A stretch of 64,000 nt of DNA from SHZI01 sp964417725 (lineage in GTDB: Bacteria > Pseudomonadota > Gammaproteobacteria > Steroidobacterales > GCA-2729495). The stretch spans positions 1 through 64,000 of the forward strand of contig CAYQIV010000011.1 of assembly GCA_964417725.1 (NCBI GenBank), in the 5' to 3' direction. The position numbers were made by a program, and so were the translations under genes. Shown here one piece after another: positions 1-8,550 of this stretch. The notes under the pieces were generated by a model. It searched no databases. It was not told the origin of the DNA and saw nothing but the letters and a program-made list of their open reading frames with translations. Position 1 is the stretch's first letter. Each line of letters opens with the position of its first letter.

Positions 1-968
1 GTGTGCAGCGACTGGTAGCCGTTGACGCGCGGGATGGCGATGTAGTCCTTGAAGCGGCCCGGCATCGGCTTGTAGAGCTGATGGACGATGCCCAGCGTGC
101 GATAGCACTCGTCGACACTGGCGACGATGACGCGCACGCCGAACACGTCGGCGATTTCGGCGAGTGAGCGTTTCTTGCGCTCCATCTTGCGATAGATGCT
201 GTAAAGGTGTTTCTTGCGCCCGGTCACGGTGGCGTCGATCTGCGCGCCGTCCAGTGCCTTCCCGAGCCGCGCGGCGATGCGCTTGACGTACTGGCGCTGG
301 TTGCCTTCGGCCTTGCGCACCGCCTTGTCCAGCACCCGGTAGCGGAAGGGGAAGGCGTGGCGGAACCCGAGTTCCTCGAGGTCGACCTTGATGGAGTTGA
401 TGCCGAGGCGGTTGGCGATGGGCGCGTAGATCTCGAGCGTCTCGCGGGCGATCCTCAGCTTCTTCTGTTCCGGCAGGCCGTCCAGGGTGCGCATGTTGTG
501 CAGGCGGTCGGCGAGCTTGACGAGGATGACGCGAATGTCCTCGACCATCGCCAGCATCATCTTGCGGAAGCTCTCGACCTGCAGCTCGGTGCGGTTGCTG
601 AAGTTGAGCTTGTCGAGCTTGCTGACGCCGTCGACCAGGGCAGCCACGTCGGCGCCGAACTTCTCCGCGATCTGGTCCTTGGCGGTGGGCGTGTCCTCGA
701 TGACGTCGTGCAACAGCGCCGCGACGATGGTCTGGTGGTCGAGATGCAGGCCGGCGAGGATGGCCGCGACGGCCACCGGATGGGTGATATAGGGCTCGCC
801 GGAGGCGCGCTTCTGGCCGGCGTGGGCCTTTTCGCTGAACTGGTACGCCTCGGTGATGGTGCGCAGCTGCGGCTTGGTCAGGTAGTCGCAGTGCGAGAGC
901 AGCTCACGGAAGCCGTTCTGGCGGCGCGCCAGCGGCAGGCGGTCGAGGAGGATCGTGCCGTAGTCCAT
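1..968 (-). CDS. spoT: Bifunctional (p)ppGpp synthetase/hydrolase SpoT, N-terminal part
   Basis: Makes and degrades the alarmone (p)ppGpp in the cytoplasm. The start codon is the ATG read leftwards from 968, and the gene runs off the left edge, so about 322 N-terminal residues are present. The hydrolase domain shows the HD pair in LLHDVIEDT (residues 85-93). The synthetase domain begins near residue 200 and is cut in the motif RFKDYIAIPRVNGYQSLH. An intact HD site favours SpoT over a synthetase-only RelA. It lies downstream of rpoZ and gmk on the same strand, the usual gmk-rpoZ-spoT order. The C-terminal TGS and ACT domains lie outside the window. Confidence 0.95.
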   Translation of the reverse strand, partial: MDYGTILLDRLPLARRQNGFRELLSHCDYLTKPQLRTITEAYQFSEKAHAGQKRASGEPYITHPVAVAAILAGLHLDHQTIVAALLHDVIEDTPTAKDQIAEKFGADVAALVDGVSKLDKLNFSNRTELQVESFRKMMLAMVEDIRVILVKLADRLHNMRTLDGLPEQKKLRIARETLEIYAPIANRLGINSIKVDLEELGFRHAFPFRYRVLDKAVRKAEGNQRQYVKRIAARLGKALDGAQIDATVTGRKKHLYSIYRKMERKKRSLAEIADVFGVRVIVASVDECYRTLGIVHQLYKPMPGRFKDYIAIPRVNGYQSLH

Positions 969-1029
969 GGGGCGATTCTAGCGCCACGCCCCGTGCCGGC
1001 GCGTGATTGCCGCCCCGCGCCGTGCCGGG

Positions 1030-1326
1030 TCAGTCGTCGCCGAGCAGGTCGTCGAGGCGGCCGAGCATCGGTGGGCCGGCCAGCAGCTGCTCGGCCTCGC
1101 GCGCCAGGATGTCTTCCGGCGGCGGGTCGACCTCGGTGAGCAGGTCGAGGGTCACCAGGCCATCGGCGATTTCGCGCAGTGCCACCACCGTGGGCTTGTC
1201 GTTTTCGCGGTCCAGCAGCGGCTCGGCACCGTTGGCCACGCGCCGCGCGCGCTTGGCGGCGACCATGATCAGCTCGAACTGGTTGGGGATCCTCTCGAGG
1301 CAGTCCTCGACGGTGATGCGGGCCAT
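1030..1326 (-). CDS. rpoZ: RNA polymerase omega subunit
   Basis: Small subunit that helps assemble the beta' subunit of RNA polymerase. The chosen start gives MARITVEDCL, the standard N-terminus of the family; an upstream in-frame ATG would add nine atypical residues. The product is 98 aa with the expected motif NQFELIMVAAKRAR near residues 13-26. It sits between gmk and spoT, 61 bases upstream of spoT, in the conserved gmk-rpoZ-spoT arrangement. Confidence 0.95.
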   Translation of the reverse strand: MARITVEDCLERIPNQFELIMVAAKRARRVANGAEPLLDRENDKPTVVALREIADGLVTLDLLTEVDPPPEDILAREAEQLLAGPPMLGRLDDLLGDD

Positions 1327-1469
1327 GGGTGTAACCTTCGCGAAGGGGCGCAAAGGCTAGCGACAAAGCGCCCTGACTGCAAATGCCGGCGTCACCCCCC
1401 CCCACGGCATGGGCCGCCCCGGCGCCCCGCAAGCCGCCACCGGGCGCACCGGTGCACGCGCCCGGTGGG

Positions 1470-2126
1470 CTATGCCGGGGCGCCTTCGGCGAGGATCGAC
1501 GCCACCCGGTCGCGGACCGCCGGGGCGTCGCAGGCCCACGGGGCGCCGTGTCCGGCGATGATCGCCTCGAGCGCGTCGATGGCCGCTGCGCTGCCCCCTT
1601 CCTCGTTGATCACCACGTAGTCGAACTCGCCCCAGTGCGCCATCTCGCCCAGCGCCCCGGCCAGGCGCCGCCGGATGACCGCCTCGCTGTCGGTGCCTCG
1701 GCCGCGCAGGCGCTGCTCCAGCACCCGGACCGACGGCGGCATGATGAAGATGCTGCGGCAGTCCGGTGCGTTGGCCCGCACCTGGGCCGCACCCTGGCAA
1801 TCGATCTCGAGGATGACGTGGTGGCCGGCATCCATCAGTTCTTCGACCTGCGCCCGGCTGGTGCCATAGTGGTTGCCGAACACCTCGGCGTGTTCGAGAA
1901 ACGCCCCGGCATCGGCCATGGCCATGAACTGCGCGGGGGCGACGAAGAAGTAGTCGTGCCCGTGGCGCTCACCGGGCCGCGGCGTGCGGGTGGTGTAGGA
2001 AATCGAGAAGCGCAGCCCCGGCTGGCGTTCGAGCAGGCCACGCACCAGCGTCGTCTTGCCGGCACCCGAAGGAGCCGACATGACGAGCAGCGTGCCGCGG
2101 GCGGCGGACGGGGGCGATCTCGACAT
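1470..2126 (-). CDS. gmk: Guanylate kinase
   Basis: Phosphorylates GMP to GDP with ATP. The start at 2126 gives MSRSPPSAARGTLLVMSAPSG. A further ATG lies 15 codons upstream, but the shorter form matches the family better. The P-loop SAPSGAGKTT lies near residue 17, followed by the GMP-binding stretch SYTTRTPRPGE. The 218-aa product is normal for the family. It is the first gene of the leftward gmk-rpoZ-spoT unit and diverges from a small DUF2798-like gene. Confidence 0.95.
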   Translation of the reverse strand: MSRSPPSAARGTLLVMSAPSGAGKTTLVRGLLERQPGLRFSISYTTRTPRPGERHGHDYFFVAPAQFMAMADAGAFLEHAEVFGNHYGTSRAQVEELMDAGHHVILEIDCQGAAQVRANAPDCRSIFIMPPSVRVLEQRLRGRGTDSEAVIRRRLAGALGEMAHWGEFDYVVINEEGGSAAAIDALEAIIAGHGAPWACDAPAVRDRVASILAEGAPA

Positions 2127-2227
2127 GCGACGTTGTACGCTTGGCTGGACGGCAGACCTGGTGGGCGACATTGACGGCGCTGGCCCGGACGCGCCGGGTA
2201 CGGCCGAAGGCTACACGAGGAGAGGGC

Positions 2228-2470
2228 ATGACCGCCATGGCGAGGATCGACCGCCGGCACCGCCGGGCGGTGTTCGCGTTTTTCATGTCGCTGCTGATGT
2301 CCTGCATCATGTCGCTGGCCATCACCCTGTACAACATCGGCCCGGTGACCGGCATCGTCCTGTTGTGGCTGCGCGCCTGGGCGCTGGCTTTCGCGATCGC
2401 CTTTCCGGCGATCTTCATCATTTCCCCGCTGGTCGACAGGCTGGTAAGTTGCGTGCTGCGCAACGAGTGA
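2228..2470 (+). CDS. Small two-helix membrane protein, DUF2798-like
   Basis: Product of 80 aa with a basic N-terminus and two hydrophobic helices, roughly residues 13-35 and 45-70. The layout and the AITLYNIGPVTG loop resemble the DUF2798 family of small inner-membrane proteins of unknown function. The ATG at 2228 follows a purine-rich GAGGAGAGG ribosome-binding site directly. It is 12 bases upstream of a CopD-like membrane gene, so the two are probably cotranscribed. No function can be assigned. Confidence 0.75.
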   Translation: MTAMARIDRRHRRAVFAFFMSLLMSCIMSLAITLYNIGPVTGIVLLWLRAWALAFAIAFPAIFIISPLVDRLVSCVLRNE

Positions 2471-2482
2471 CGAGGCGATACC

Positions 2483-2944
2483 GTGACGGCCCTCCCCGAC
2501 ATGCATGGCATGCTCCTGCTGCTCCATGTGCTTGCCGCCACCATCTGGACCGGCGGCCACATCGTGCTGTCGACGGTCGTGCTGCCGCGCGTCCTGAAGG
2601 AGCGCGCGCCGGCGCAGTTGCTGCGCTTCGAGGCCGGCTACGAGAAGGTCGGCATTCCGGCACTGCTCGTGCAGGTGGTCACGGGCCTCCTGATGGCGCA
2701 GGCCCTGCTCGGGGACGCGATACCGTGGTTCGACTTCTCCCACCCGCTGTCGCGGCTGGTATCGATCAAGCTCATGCTGCTGGCGCTGACCGTGGCCTTT
2801 GCCGCCGATGCGCGGCTGCGCCTGATTCCGAAGCTGTCCGTGGACACGCTGCCGGCGCTGGCCTGGCATGTCATCCCGGTGACGATCGTCTCGATCTTGT
2901 TCGTCATCGTCGGCGTCGCCTTCCGTACCGGGTGGTTCGGCTAG
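2483..2944 (+). CDS. CopD-like integral membrane protein
   Basis: Product of 153 aa with about four membrane helices. The first helix carries LLLLHVLAATIWTGGH, typical of the CopD/DUF2269/YphA group of small membrane proteins, some of which take part in copper handling or bind heme through conserved histidines. A GTG at 2483, preceded by GAGG, is the likely start; ATGs at 2501 and 2510 are alternatives. It follows the DUF2798-like gene closely. A role in copper or heme handling is only a family-level guess. Confidence 0.6.
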   Translation: MTALPDMHGMLLLLHVLAATIWTGGHIVLSTVVLPRVLKERAPAQLLRFEAGYEKVGIPALLVQVVTGLLMAQALLGDAIPWFDFSHPLSRLVSIKLMLLALTVAFAADARLRLIPKLSVDTLPALAWHVIPVTIVSILFVIVGVAFRTGWFG

Positions 2945-3134
2945 CCGTCGTCCGGCGGGCGGGCCCGCAGCGGCCCTGGCCGGGCGCTGCGATTGTCACC
3001 GGTGAACGGCAACGCCGGGCGCATCAAACCAAGAGCATGCCCGGCACCGGACTCTGAAGCTTGACGCCCCAGGTGGCTTCCGAGTGCTGTGCCGAGCACC
3101 ATGGACCTGATCGCGATCCTCGCCAGGGGACCGA

Positions 3135-3180
3135 TTTCAAGGGGTGTTGGGGCCGGGCTTGAACCCCTGAAACCCCTTGG
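3135..3180 (-). terminator. Possible hairpin terminator of yicC
   Basis: CAAGGGGT (3138-3145) pairs with ACCCCTTG (3172-3179) immediately past the yicC stop codon. A second, mutually exclusive 3' arm (ACCCCTGAAA, 3163-3172) could pair with the same left arm. There is no T-run on either strand, so this is weak as an intrinsic terminator. The rest of the 2945-3182 gap shows no gene. Confidence 0.3.
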
Positions 3181-3182
3181 GC

Positions 3183-4049
3183 TCACTCCACGTTCTGCAC
3201 CTGTTCGCGGAGCTGTTCGACCAGCACCTTGATGTCGACGGCCTGGCGGGTGGTGTCGGCGTCGGCAGACTTGGCGGCGAGCGTGTTGGCCTCGCGGTTG
3301 AGTTCCTGGATGAGAAAGTCGAGGCGCCGGCCGACCGGTGCGTCATCCATGAGGGTGCCGCGCAGTTCGGCGATATGCGCGTGCAGCCGATCGAGTTCTT
3401 CGGCGACATCGGCTTTTTGTGCCAGCAGCACCACTTCCTGCTCGAGGCGTTCCGGATTGGTGCTGACGCCGAGGGCCTCGACGCGTTCGCGGAGGCGTTC
3501 GCGAATCCGGCCGATGACCTCGGGCAGGCGCGCGGCGACCTCGCCGGCGCGTTGCTCGATATCGGCGGCGCGCCGCTCGAGCATTTCGGCGATGCGTGCG
3601 CCTTCGCGGCCGCGCGCCGCAACCAGCTCGTCGAGTGCGGTGGTGAAACACGCCGTGGCGGCGGCGGCGAGTTCCGTCGGGTCCTGTTCCTCGGTTTCGA
3701 GCACGCCCGGCCAGCGCAGCACATCGAGGGCACAGGGTGGCGAGGCCTCGGCCATCTCGCGGCCGATCTCGCCGGCGTGGGCCAGCAGGGTGCGTGCCAG
3801 CGGCAGGTTGAGCCGGAGGGCCGCGGTGCGCGCATCCTGGCCGCGCACCATCAGGGTGGCCTCGACGCGCCCGCGACCGAGGCGCGCCTGCGCCAGTTGG
3901 CGCAGGTCGTTCTCGATGCCGCGCAGGCGCTCGGGCAGCTTGAGCTGCACTTCGAGGTAGCGGTGGTTGATGGAGCGGATTTCCCACAGGATCTGGCCGT
4001 GCGGGGTGATGGTGTCGCTGCGGGCGAATCCGGTCATGCTGCGGATCAT
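3183..4049 (-). CDS. yicC: YicC family endoribonuclease
   Basis: Conserved stress-related RNA-binding protein. E. coli YicC has endoribonuclease activity and affects turnover of the sRNA RyhB (family knowledge). The start at 4049 gives MIRSMTGFARSD, the hallmark N-terminus; an in-frame extension of 25 codons upstream lacks family similarity. The 288-aa product ends with the conserved C-terminal helix region QELNREANTLAAKSAD and VEQLREQVQNVE. It diverges from the PP2C phosphatase gene across a 182-base gap. Confidence 0.93.
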   Translation of the reverse strand: MIRSMTGFARSDTITPHGQILWEIRSINHRYLEVQLKLPERLRGIENDLRQLAQARLGRGRVEATLMVRGQDARTAALRLNLPLARTLLAHAGEIGREMAEASPPCALDVLRWPGVLETEEQDPTELAAAATACFTTALDELVAARGREGARIAEMLERRAADIEQRAGEVAARLPEVIGRIRERLRERVEALGVSTNPERLEQEVVLLAQKADVAEELDRLHAHIAELRGTLMDDAPVGRRLDFLIQELNREANTLAAKSADADTTRQAVDIKVLVEQLREQVQNVE

Positions 4050-4231
4050 GCGGGGGTTCCCTGCGGTGTTTGACAAAAGTCCCGGCGGGCCAGATGGCCA
4101 CCGGGGAGGTCTGCGCCACGGCAAAACTGGACTAGACTGTGCGCCTCGGTCGCCAGTTTATCTGCGGCCGCCATTAAACGCAGTTTCTGATATCGACTGG
4201 CACGCCGCTCCGGCGTGCGGGGTGGTTCCAG

Positions 4232-4966
4232 TTGCAAGCCGAATGTGCAGAGATCAGCCTCATCGGTGACCGTGAGGACAATCAGGACCGGGTCGCCGTG
4301 ATCAGCGCCGGATCGACCTGCCTGATGATCGTTGTCGACGGCATGGGGGGCCATGCCGATGGCGCGCGTGCCGCTGCCGTGACCGTCGAGGCGGTCGGCG
4401 AGGCGTTCCGCCGCCGCAAGCAGCCCATGCTCGACCCGCAGGGTTTCCTGCATCACGCCCTGGCCCGCGCCCACGCGGCGGTGGTTGCGTTGGGCGATGG
4501 GCGGGCGATGGAATCGCGGCCGCGCGCCACCTGTGCGCTGTGCCTCGTCCAGGACCGTATCGGCTACTGGGCGCATGTCGGCGACAGCCGCATCTATCAC
4601 CTGCGTGCCGGCACGGTGCAGGCGCGCACGCGCGATCACAGCCACGTCGAACTGCTGCTGCGCGATGGCGTCATCACCGAGGCCGAACTCGCCGCCCACC
4701 CGATGCGCAACTACGTCGAGTGCTGTCTGGGCGGCGACGCCTGGCTGCCCGGCATGTCGGTGGCTGCCCGTCCCCTGGCGGCGGGCGATGTGCTGCTGGC
4801 CTGTACCGACGGCTTGTGGACCGGGCTCGACGACGACCGGATCGCCAGCCTGTCGATGGGCAATGAAGCGCTGGCGGCCGGCCTGCGTCGCCTCGGCGAG
4901 CAGGCGGTGCGGGCCAGCGCCCCGGGCAGCGACAACACCTCGGCGACGGCCTTGCGCGTCGCCTGA
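4232..4966 (+). CDS. PP2C-type serine/threonine protein phosphatase
   Basis: Metal-dependent phosphatase of 244 aa. Family motifs are visible: GDREDNQDR near residue 12, VVDGMGGHADG near 34 (metal-binding Asp), GDSRIYHLR near 117, ACTDGLW near 190 and SDNTSATAL near 233. The start is a TTG at 4232, chosen because the conserved N-terminal motif begins about eleven residues later. It occupies the place of the PP2C gene often found beside yicC and rph in gammaproteobacteria. No kinase partner is adjacent, so the substrate is unknown. Confidence 0.88.
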   Translation: MQAECAEISLIGDREDNQDRVAVISAGSTCLMIVVDGMGGHADGARAAAVTVEAVGEAFRRRKQPMLDPQGFLHHALARAHAAVVALGDGRAMESRPRATCALCLVQDRIGYWAHVGDSRIYHLRAGTVQARTRDHSHVELLLRDGVITEAELAAHPMRNYVECCLGGDAWLPGMSVAARPLAAGDVLLACTDGLWTGLDDDRIASLSMGNEALAAGLRRLGEQAVRASAPGSDNTSATALRVA

Positions 4967-5012
4967 TTCCTCTTCCACCCCGGCCGGCGACGGCCTCCAG
5001 CGGATCCCCACC

Positions 5013-5744
5013 ATGGAAAGACCCAGCAAGCGCCGTGCCGACGAGGTGCGCGAGATCACCTTCGACGCCGGCTTTACGCGCCACGCCGAGGGCGCCGTGC
5101 TGGCGCGCTTCGGCGCGACCCACGTGCTGTGCACGGCCAGCGTCGAGGATTCCGTGCCGTCGTTTCTGCGCGGCGCCGGGCGCGGCTGGGTGACGGCGGA
5201 GTACGGCATGCTGCCGCGGGCCACGCACAAGCGCACGCGGCGCGAGGCGGCGCAGGGCCGCCAGACGGGCCGCACGCAGGAAATCCAGCGCCTCATCGGC
5301 CGTTCGCTGCGCGCCGCGATCGACCTCGTCGCGCTCGGCGAGCGCACCATCGTCATCGACTGCGACGTGCTGCAGGCCGATGGCGGCACGCGCACGGCGG
5401 CGATCTCCGGCGGCTACGTGGCACTGGCACTGGCCGTGCAGGACCTGGTGGCGCGCCGTGTCCTGCGCGCCAGTCCGGTGCATGGCCAGGTGGCGGCGAT
5501 CTCGGCCGGCATCTACCAGGGTCAGGCGGTCGTCGACCTCGACTATGCCGAGGACAGCGCCGCCGAGACCGACATGAACGTCGTCATGAACGAGGCCGGT
5601 GCCTTCATCGAGGTGCAGGGCACCGCCGAGGGTCATGCCCTGCGCCGCGATGAACTCGACGCCCTGCTCGACCTCGCCGCCACTGGCATCCGCGGCATCC
5701 TCGCCGCCCAGGCACACGTCCTCGCCGGCCCGCGCCGCGACTGA
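5013..5744 (+). CDS. rph: Ribonuclease PH
   Basis: Phosphate-dependent 3' exoribonuclease that trims tRNA 3' ends. The 243-aa product starts MERPSKRRADEVREI and contains GRTQEIQRLIGRSLRA, the phosphate-binding region, and IDCDVLQADGGTRTAAI. It follows the PP2C gene by 46 bases and precedes rdgB by 9, consistent with an rph-rdgB operon. Confidence 0.96.
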   Translation: MERPSKRRADEVREITFDAGFTRHAEGAVLARFGATHVLCTASVEDSVPSFLRGAGRGWVTAEYGMLPRATHKRTRREAAQGRQTGRTQEIQRLIGRSLRAAIDLVALGERTIVIDCDVLQADGGTRTAAISGGYVALALAVQDLVARRVLRASPVHGQVAAISAGIYQGQAVVDLDYAEDSAAETDMNVVMNEAGAFIEVQGTAEGHALRRDELDALLDLAATGIRGILAAQAHVLAGPRRD

Positions 5745-5753
5745 AGCCGCGCC

Positions 5754-6353
5754 ATGCCGACGCTGGTGCTGGCCACCGCGAACCCGGGCAAGGTCCGCGA
5801 GCTGCGTGCGCTGCTCGCGCCGGACTGGACAGTGGTGCCGCAGGGCGAGAGGGGTGTTGTGGCGCCCGTGGAGACCGGCAGCACGTTCCTCGATAACGCG
5901 CTGCTCAAGGCCCGGCATGCCTCGCGCCTCACCGGCCTGCCGGCACTCGCCGACGATTCGGGTCTTGAAGTGGATGCACTCGGCGGCGCGCCCGGCGTGT
6001 ACTCGGCGCGCTACGCCGGTGAAGGCGCCAGCGACGATGCCAACAACCGCCGGCTGCTCGACGCGCTGCGCGATGTCCCCATGGCGCGCCGCGGTGCCCG
6101 ATACCGCTGTGTGCTGGCATTCGTGGGCGGTGCCGACGACCCCGCGCCCCTCATCGCCGAGGGTGCCTGGGAAGGGGCGATCGCGCTGCAGCCTTCAGGC
6201 ACCGGCGGGTTCGGTTACGACCCCGTTTTTCTCGTCGGCGGGCCGCTCGGCCCCAGCGCCGCCACGCTGACGGTGGCCGAGAAGGGCCGCGTCAGCCACC
6301 GGGCCCAGGCCCTGCAGCGCCTGCGTGACGCACTGCGCGGAAGGGTGGTGTGA
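5754..6353 (+). CDS. rdgB: XTP/dITP pyrophosphatase (RdgB/HAM1)
   Basis: House-cleaning enzyme that hydrolyses dITP, XTP and ITP to monophosphates. The N-terminal motif LVLATANPGKVREL and the central LADDSGLEVDALGGAPGVYSAR are diagnostic, as is GFGYDPVF near residue 153. Length 199 aa is normal. It is coupled to rph with a 9-base gap. Confidence 0.95.
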   Translation: MPTLVLATANPGKVRELRALLAPDWTVVPQGERGVVAPVETGSTFLDNALLKARHASRLTGLPALADDSGLEVDALGGAPGVYSARYAGEGASDDANNRRLLDALRDVPMARRGARYRCVLAFVGGADDPAPLIAEGAWEGAIALQPSGTGGFGYDPVFLVGGPLGPSAATLTVAEKGRVSHRAQALQRLRDALRGRVV

Positions 6354-6712
6354 CCGGTCCGGCGGCCCGCCACCCGGTTGATCACCCGGCTTGATTTATG
6401 CACATGGGCGGTGTGCAGACCAAGGATCATGGCATTAACGTTACATTTCTCATACAGGCCGTGTAATACAGAAACAAGATATTGTTTTTATTTGGTTTAT
6501 TGGTTTTGCTCATTTCTTGGCCACTGGCCCGAAATGCCCATGGCCACAGGCCTGCAGGCCCCGGCGGGGGCACTCGTCCACAGAGTTATCCACAGCTTCT
6601 GTGGACAGTGGGGCCGGCTTGCCAGCACGCCATCGAATGGCTATCCTTCCGCGCCCTGCGGTCCGCGCCCCTGCGTCGCCCGTCCTTTCCGCACATCAAC
6701 GGTGGCCCTTCC
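6354..6712 (+). other. Intergenic region with AT-rich stretch and DnaA-box cluster
   Basis: This 359-base gap between rdgB and rpmE has no convincing gene. From about 6420 to 6530 it is strikingly AT-rich compared with its surroundings. Directly after it come a perfect DnaA box TTATCCACA at 6586-6594, a near match TCGTCCACA at 6575-6583 on the same strand, and CTGTCCACA on the opposite strand (6599-6607). TCCACAG/CTGTGGA (6589-6605) also forms a 7-bp hairpin with a 3-base loop. It could be a DnaA-binding regulatory site, a titration site or part of a replication origin. No dnaA, dnaN, gidA or rpmH is nearby, so an origin call is not justified. Confidence 0.5.
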
Positions 6713-6916
6713 ATGAAGCCCGACATCCATCCCGCCTACGCCGAGATCAAGGTCACCTGTGGCTGCGGCAACGAGTTCACGACCCGTTCCACGCTCGGCC
6801 GCGACCTCAACGTCGAGGTGTGCTCGTCCTGCCACCCCTTCTATACCGGCAAGCAGAAGATCGTCGACACCGCCGGCCGCGTCGACAAGTTCCGCCGCAA
6901 GTACGCCCAGGGCTGA
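6713..6916 (+). CDS. rpmE: 50S ribosomal protein L31 (zinc-binding form)
   Basis: The 67-aa product MKPDIHPAYAEIKVTCGCG retains the CxC (residues 16 and 18) and CxxC (37 and 40) zinc ligands, so it is the C+ form rather than the zinc-independent paralogue. The ATG at 6713 gives the canonical N-terminus. An inverted repeat CCCGGC/GCCGGG at about 6935-6951 lies just downstream but has no T-run. Confidence 0.96.
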   Translation: MKPDIHPAYAEIKVTCGCGNEFTTRSTLGRDLNVEVCSSCHPFYTGKQKIVDTAGRVDKFRRKYAQG

Positions 6917-6978
6917 GAAGTAGGTATTTTCCCCGGCCATGCGCCGGGTCCCGACGCGTCCATGCGTGGGCGCTCGGG

Positions 6979-7006
6979 TAGACGCGCTGCGGTCCTGCTC
7001 TATAAA
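6979..7006 (+). promoter_or_regulatory. Candidate sigma-70 promoter for gltA
   Basis: TATAAA at 7001-7006 is preceded, at 16 bases spacing, by TAGACG (6979-6984), a weak match to TTGACA. A transcript from here would carry a leader of about 220 bases before the gltA start. That leader contains the perfect inverted repeat GGCCTGT/ACAGGCC (7147-7153 and 7160-7166). No other gene lies in 6917-7235. Confidence 0.4.
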
Positions 7007-7235
7007 ATCCCCCGTCCCTTCGGCGTCGGGTGCTGCGTGTCCTGATCAGCCGCTGCCGGCCTGACTGAACGCCAACCCGATGCTGCTCCCGCGGGGTGTG
7101 TACAGCGGTCGGCAAGCTGCCAGCCACCGGCCGGCCGCAGGGATCTGGCCTGTGTGGGGACAGGCCTGCAAGCCCGGCTGGCGCAAAGGCCGCCGGGGTT
7201 TCCGCATCACACTGGGGAGCCGGCGAGATCCACCG

Positions 7236-8528
7236 ATGAGCGCAAAGACCTATATCGTCAGGGACACCGAGACGGGTGCCGAGTTCGAACTGAAGGGCCG
7301 CAACGGCACGGTCGGACCGTCGGTCATCGACATCCGCAGTCTGTTTTCCGACCACGGGCTGTTCACCTACGACCCGGGCTACGGCTCGACGGCGAGCTGC
7401 GACAGCAAGATCACCTACATCGACGGCGACCAGGGCATCCTGCGCTATCGCGGCTACCCGGTCGAGCAGCTCGCGGCGAAGAGCTCGTTCATCGAAGTCT
7501 GCTACCTGCTGCTCTACGGCGAGCTGCCGGCGAAAGAACAGCTCGAGGTTTTCGACCGCTCGATCCGCACGCACACGATGCTCAACGAGACCATCCTGCG
7601 CCTGTTCAACGGCTTCCACTACGACGCACACCCGATGGCCATGGTGGCCGGCGTGGTCGGCTCGATGTCGGCCTTCTATCACGACACCACCGACATCATG
7701 GATCCGCGGCACCGCGACATCTTCGCCCACCGCATCATCGCCAAGCTGCCGACCATCGCCGCCGCGGCCTACAAGCACTCACTCGGTCAGCCGTTCAGCT
7801 ACCCGCGCAACGACCTCAACTACTGCTCGAACCTGCTGCACATGTTCTTTTCCGTGCCGGCCGAGCGCTACACGGTTGACCCGGTGGCGGCCGAGGCACT
7901 CGACCTGCTCTTCATCCTGCATGCCGACCACGAGCAGAACTGCAGTACTTCCACGGTGCGCATGGCCGGCAGCTCCGGCGCCAACCCGTACTCGGCCATC
8001 GCCGCCGGCATCGCCGCCCTGTGGGGGCCGGCACATGGCGGCGCCAACGAGGCGGTGCTGAAGATGCTCGAGGAGATCGGCTCGGTCGCCAACATCCCGA
8101 AGTACATCGCCAAGGCCAAGGACAAGAACGACCCCTTCCGCCTGATGGGCTTCGGTCACCGCGTCTACAAGAACTACGACCCGCGCGCGACGATCATCCG
8201 CGAGACCTGCCACAAGGTGCTGGCGCGGCTCAGCCACAACCAGCCGCTGTTCGAGCTGGCGCTGCGTCTCGAGGAAATCGCCCTCAAGGATCCGTACTTC
8301 ATCGAGAAGAAGCTCTACCCGAACGTCGACTTCTACTCGGGGATCATCTACCACGCGCTCGGTATTCCGCGCTCGATGTACACCGTGATGTTCGCCATCG
8401 GCCGCAGCGTCGGCTGGGTGGCGCACTGGCGCGAGATGATCACCGACCCGGAAGGCCGCATCGGCCGCCCGCGGCAGGTCTACACGGGCCCCGACAAGCG
8501 CGACTACCAGCCGCTCGAAAAACGCTGA
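7236..8528 (+). CDS. gltA: Citrate synthase (type II)
   Basis: Condenses acetyl-CoA and oxaloacetate at the entry to the TCA cycle. The ATG at 7236 gives MSAKTYIVRDTETGAEFELK; an in-frame ATG at 7080 would add 52 atypical residues. The 430-aa length and the N-terminal beta domain mark the hexameric Gram-negative type. Active-site regions are visible in LNADHEQNCSTSTVR-like sequence (here LHADHEQNCSTSTVR), GPAHGGANEAV and GFGHRVYKNYDPR. It stands alone and converges with the gene at 8551 across 22 bases. Confidence 0.96.
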   Translation: MSAKTYIVRDTETGAEFELKGRNGTVGPSVIDIRSLFSDHGLFTYDPGYGSTASCDSKITYIDGDQGILRYRGYPVEQLAAKSSFIEVCYLLLYGELPAKEQLEVFDRSIRTHTMLNETILRLFNGFHYDAHPMAMVAGVVGSMSAFYHDTTDIMDPRHRDIFAHRIIAKLPTIAAAAYKHSLGQPFSYPRNDLNYCSNLLHMFFSVPAERYTVDPVAAEALDLLFILHADHEQNCSTSTVRMAGSSGANPYSAIAAGIAALWGPAHGGANEAVLKMLEEIGSVANIPKYIAKAKDKNDPFRLMGFGHRVYKNYDPRATIIRETCHKVLARLSHNQPLFELALRLEEIALKDPYFIEKKLYPNVDFYSGIIYHALGIPRSMYTVMFAIGRSVGWVAHWREMITDPEGRIGRPRQVYTGPDKRDYQPLEKR

Positions 8529-8550
8529 ACCGCGTTGCGCCGCGTCCTGC

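Noticed and set aside
3135..3180. Hairpin after yicC as a confident terminator
   Set aside because: Stem is good but no T-run exists on the relevant strand and two alternative pairings compete, so it is kept only at low confidence.
4046..5395. Minus-strand frame over the PP2C and rph genes
   Set aside because: Antisense shadow with no recognisable motif. Both plus-strand genes have full motif sets.
6354..6712. Replication origin call
   Set aside because: DnaA boxes and AT-rich DNA are present, but no dnaA, dnaN, gidA or rpmH neighbours, and GC skew could not be computed. Reported as a candidate DnaA site only.
6378..6716. Small plus-strand frame in the AT-rich gap before rpmE
   Set aside because: Contains the DnaA-box region, lacks a ribosome-binding site and shows no family similarity. 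Its composition follows the AT-rich DNA, not codon use.
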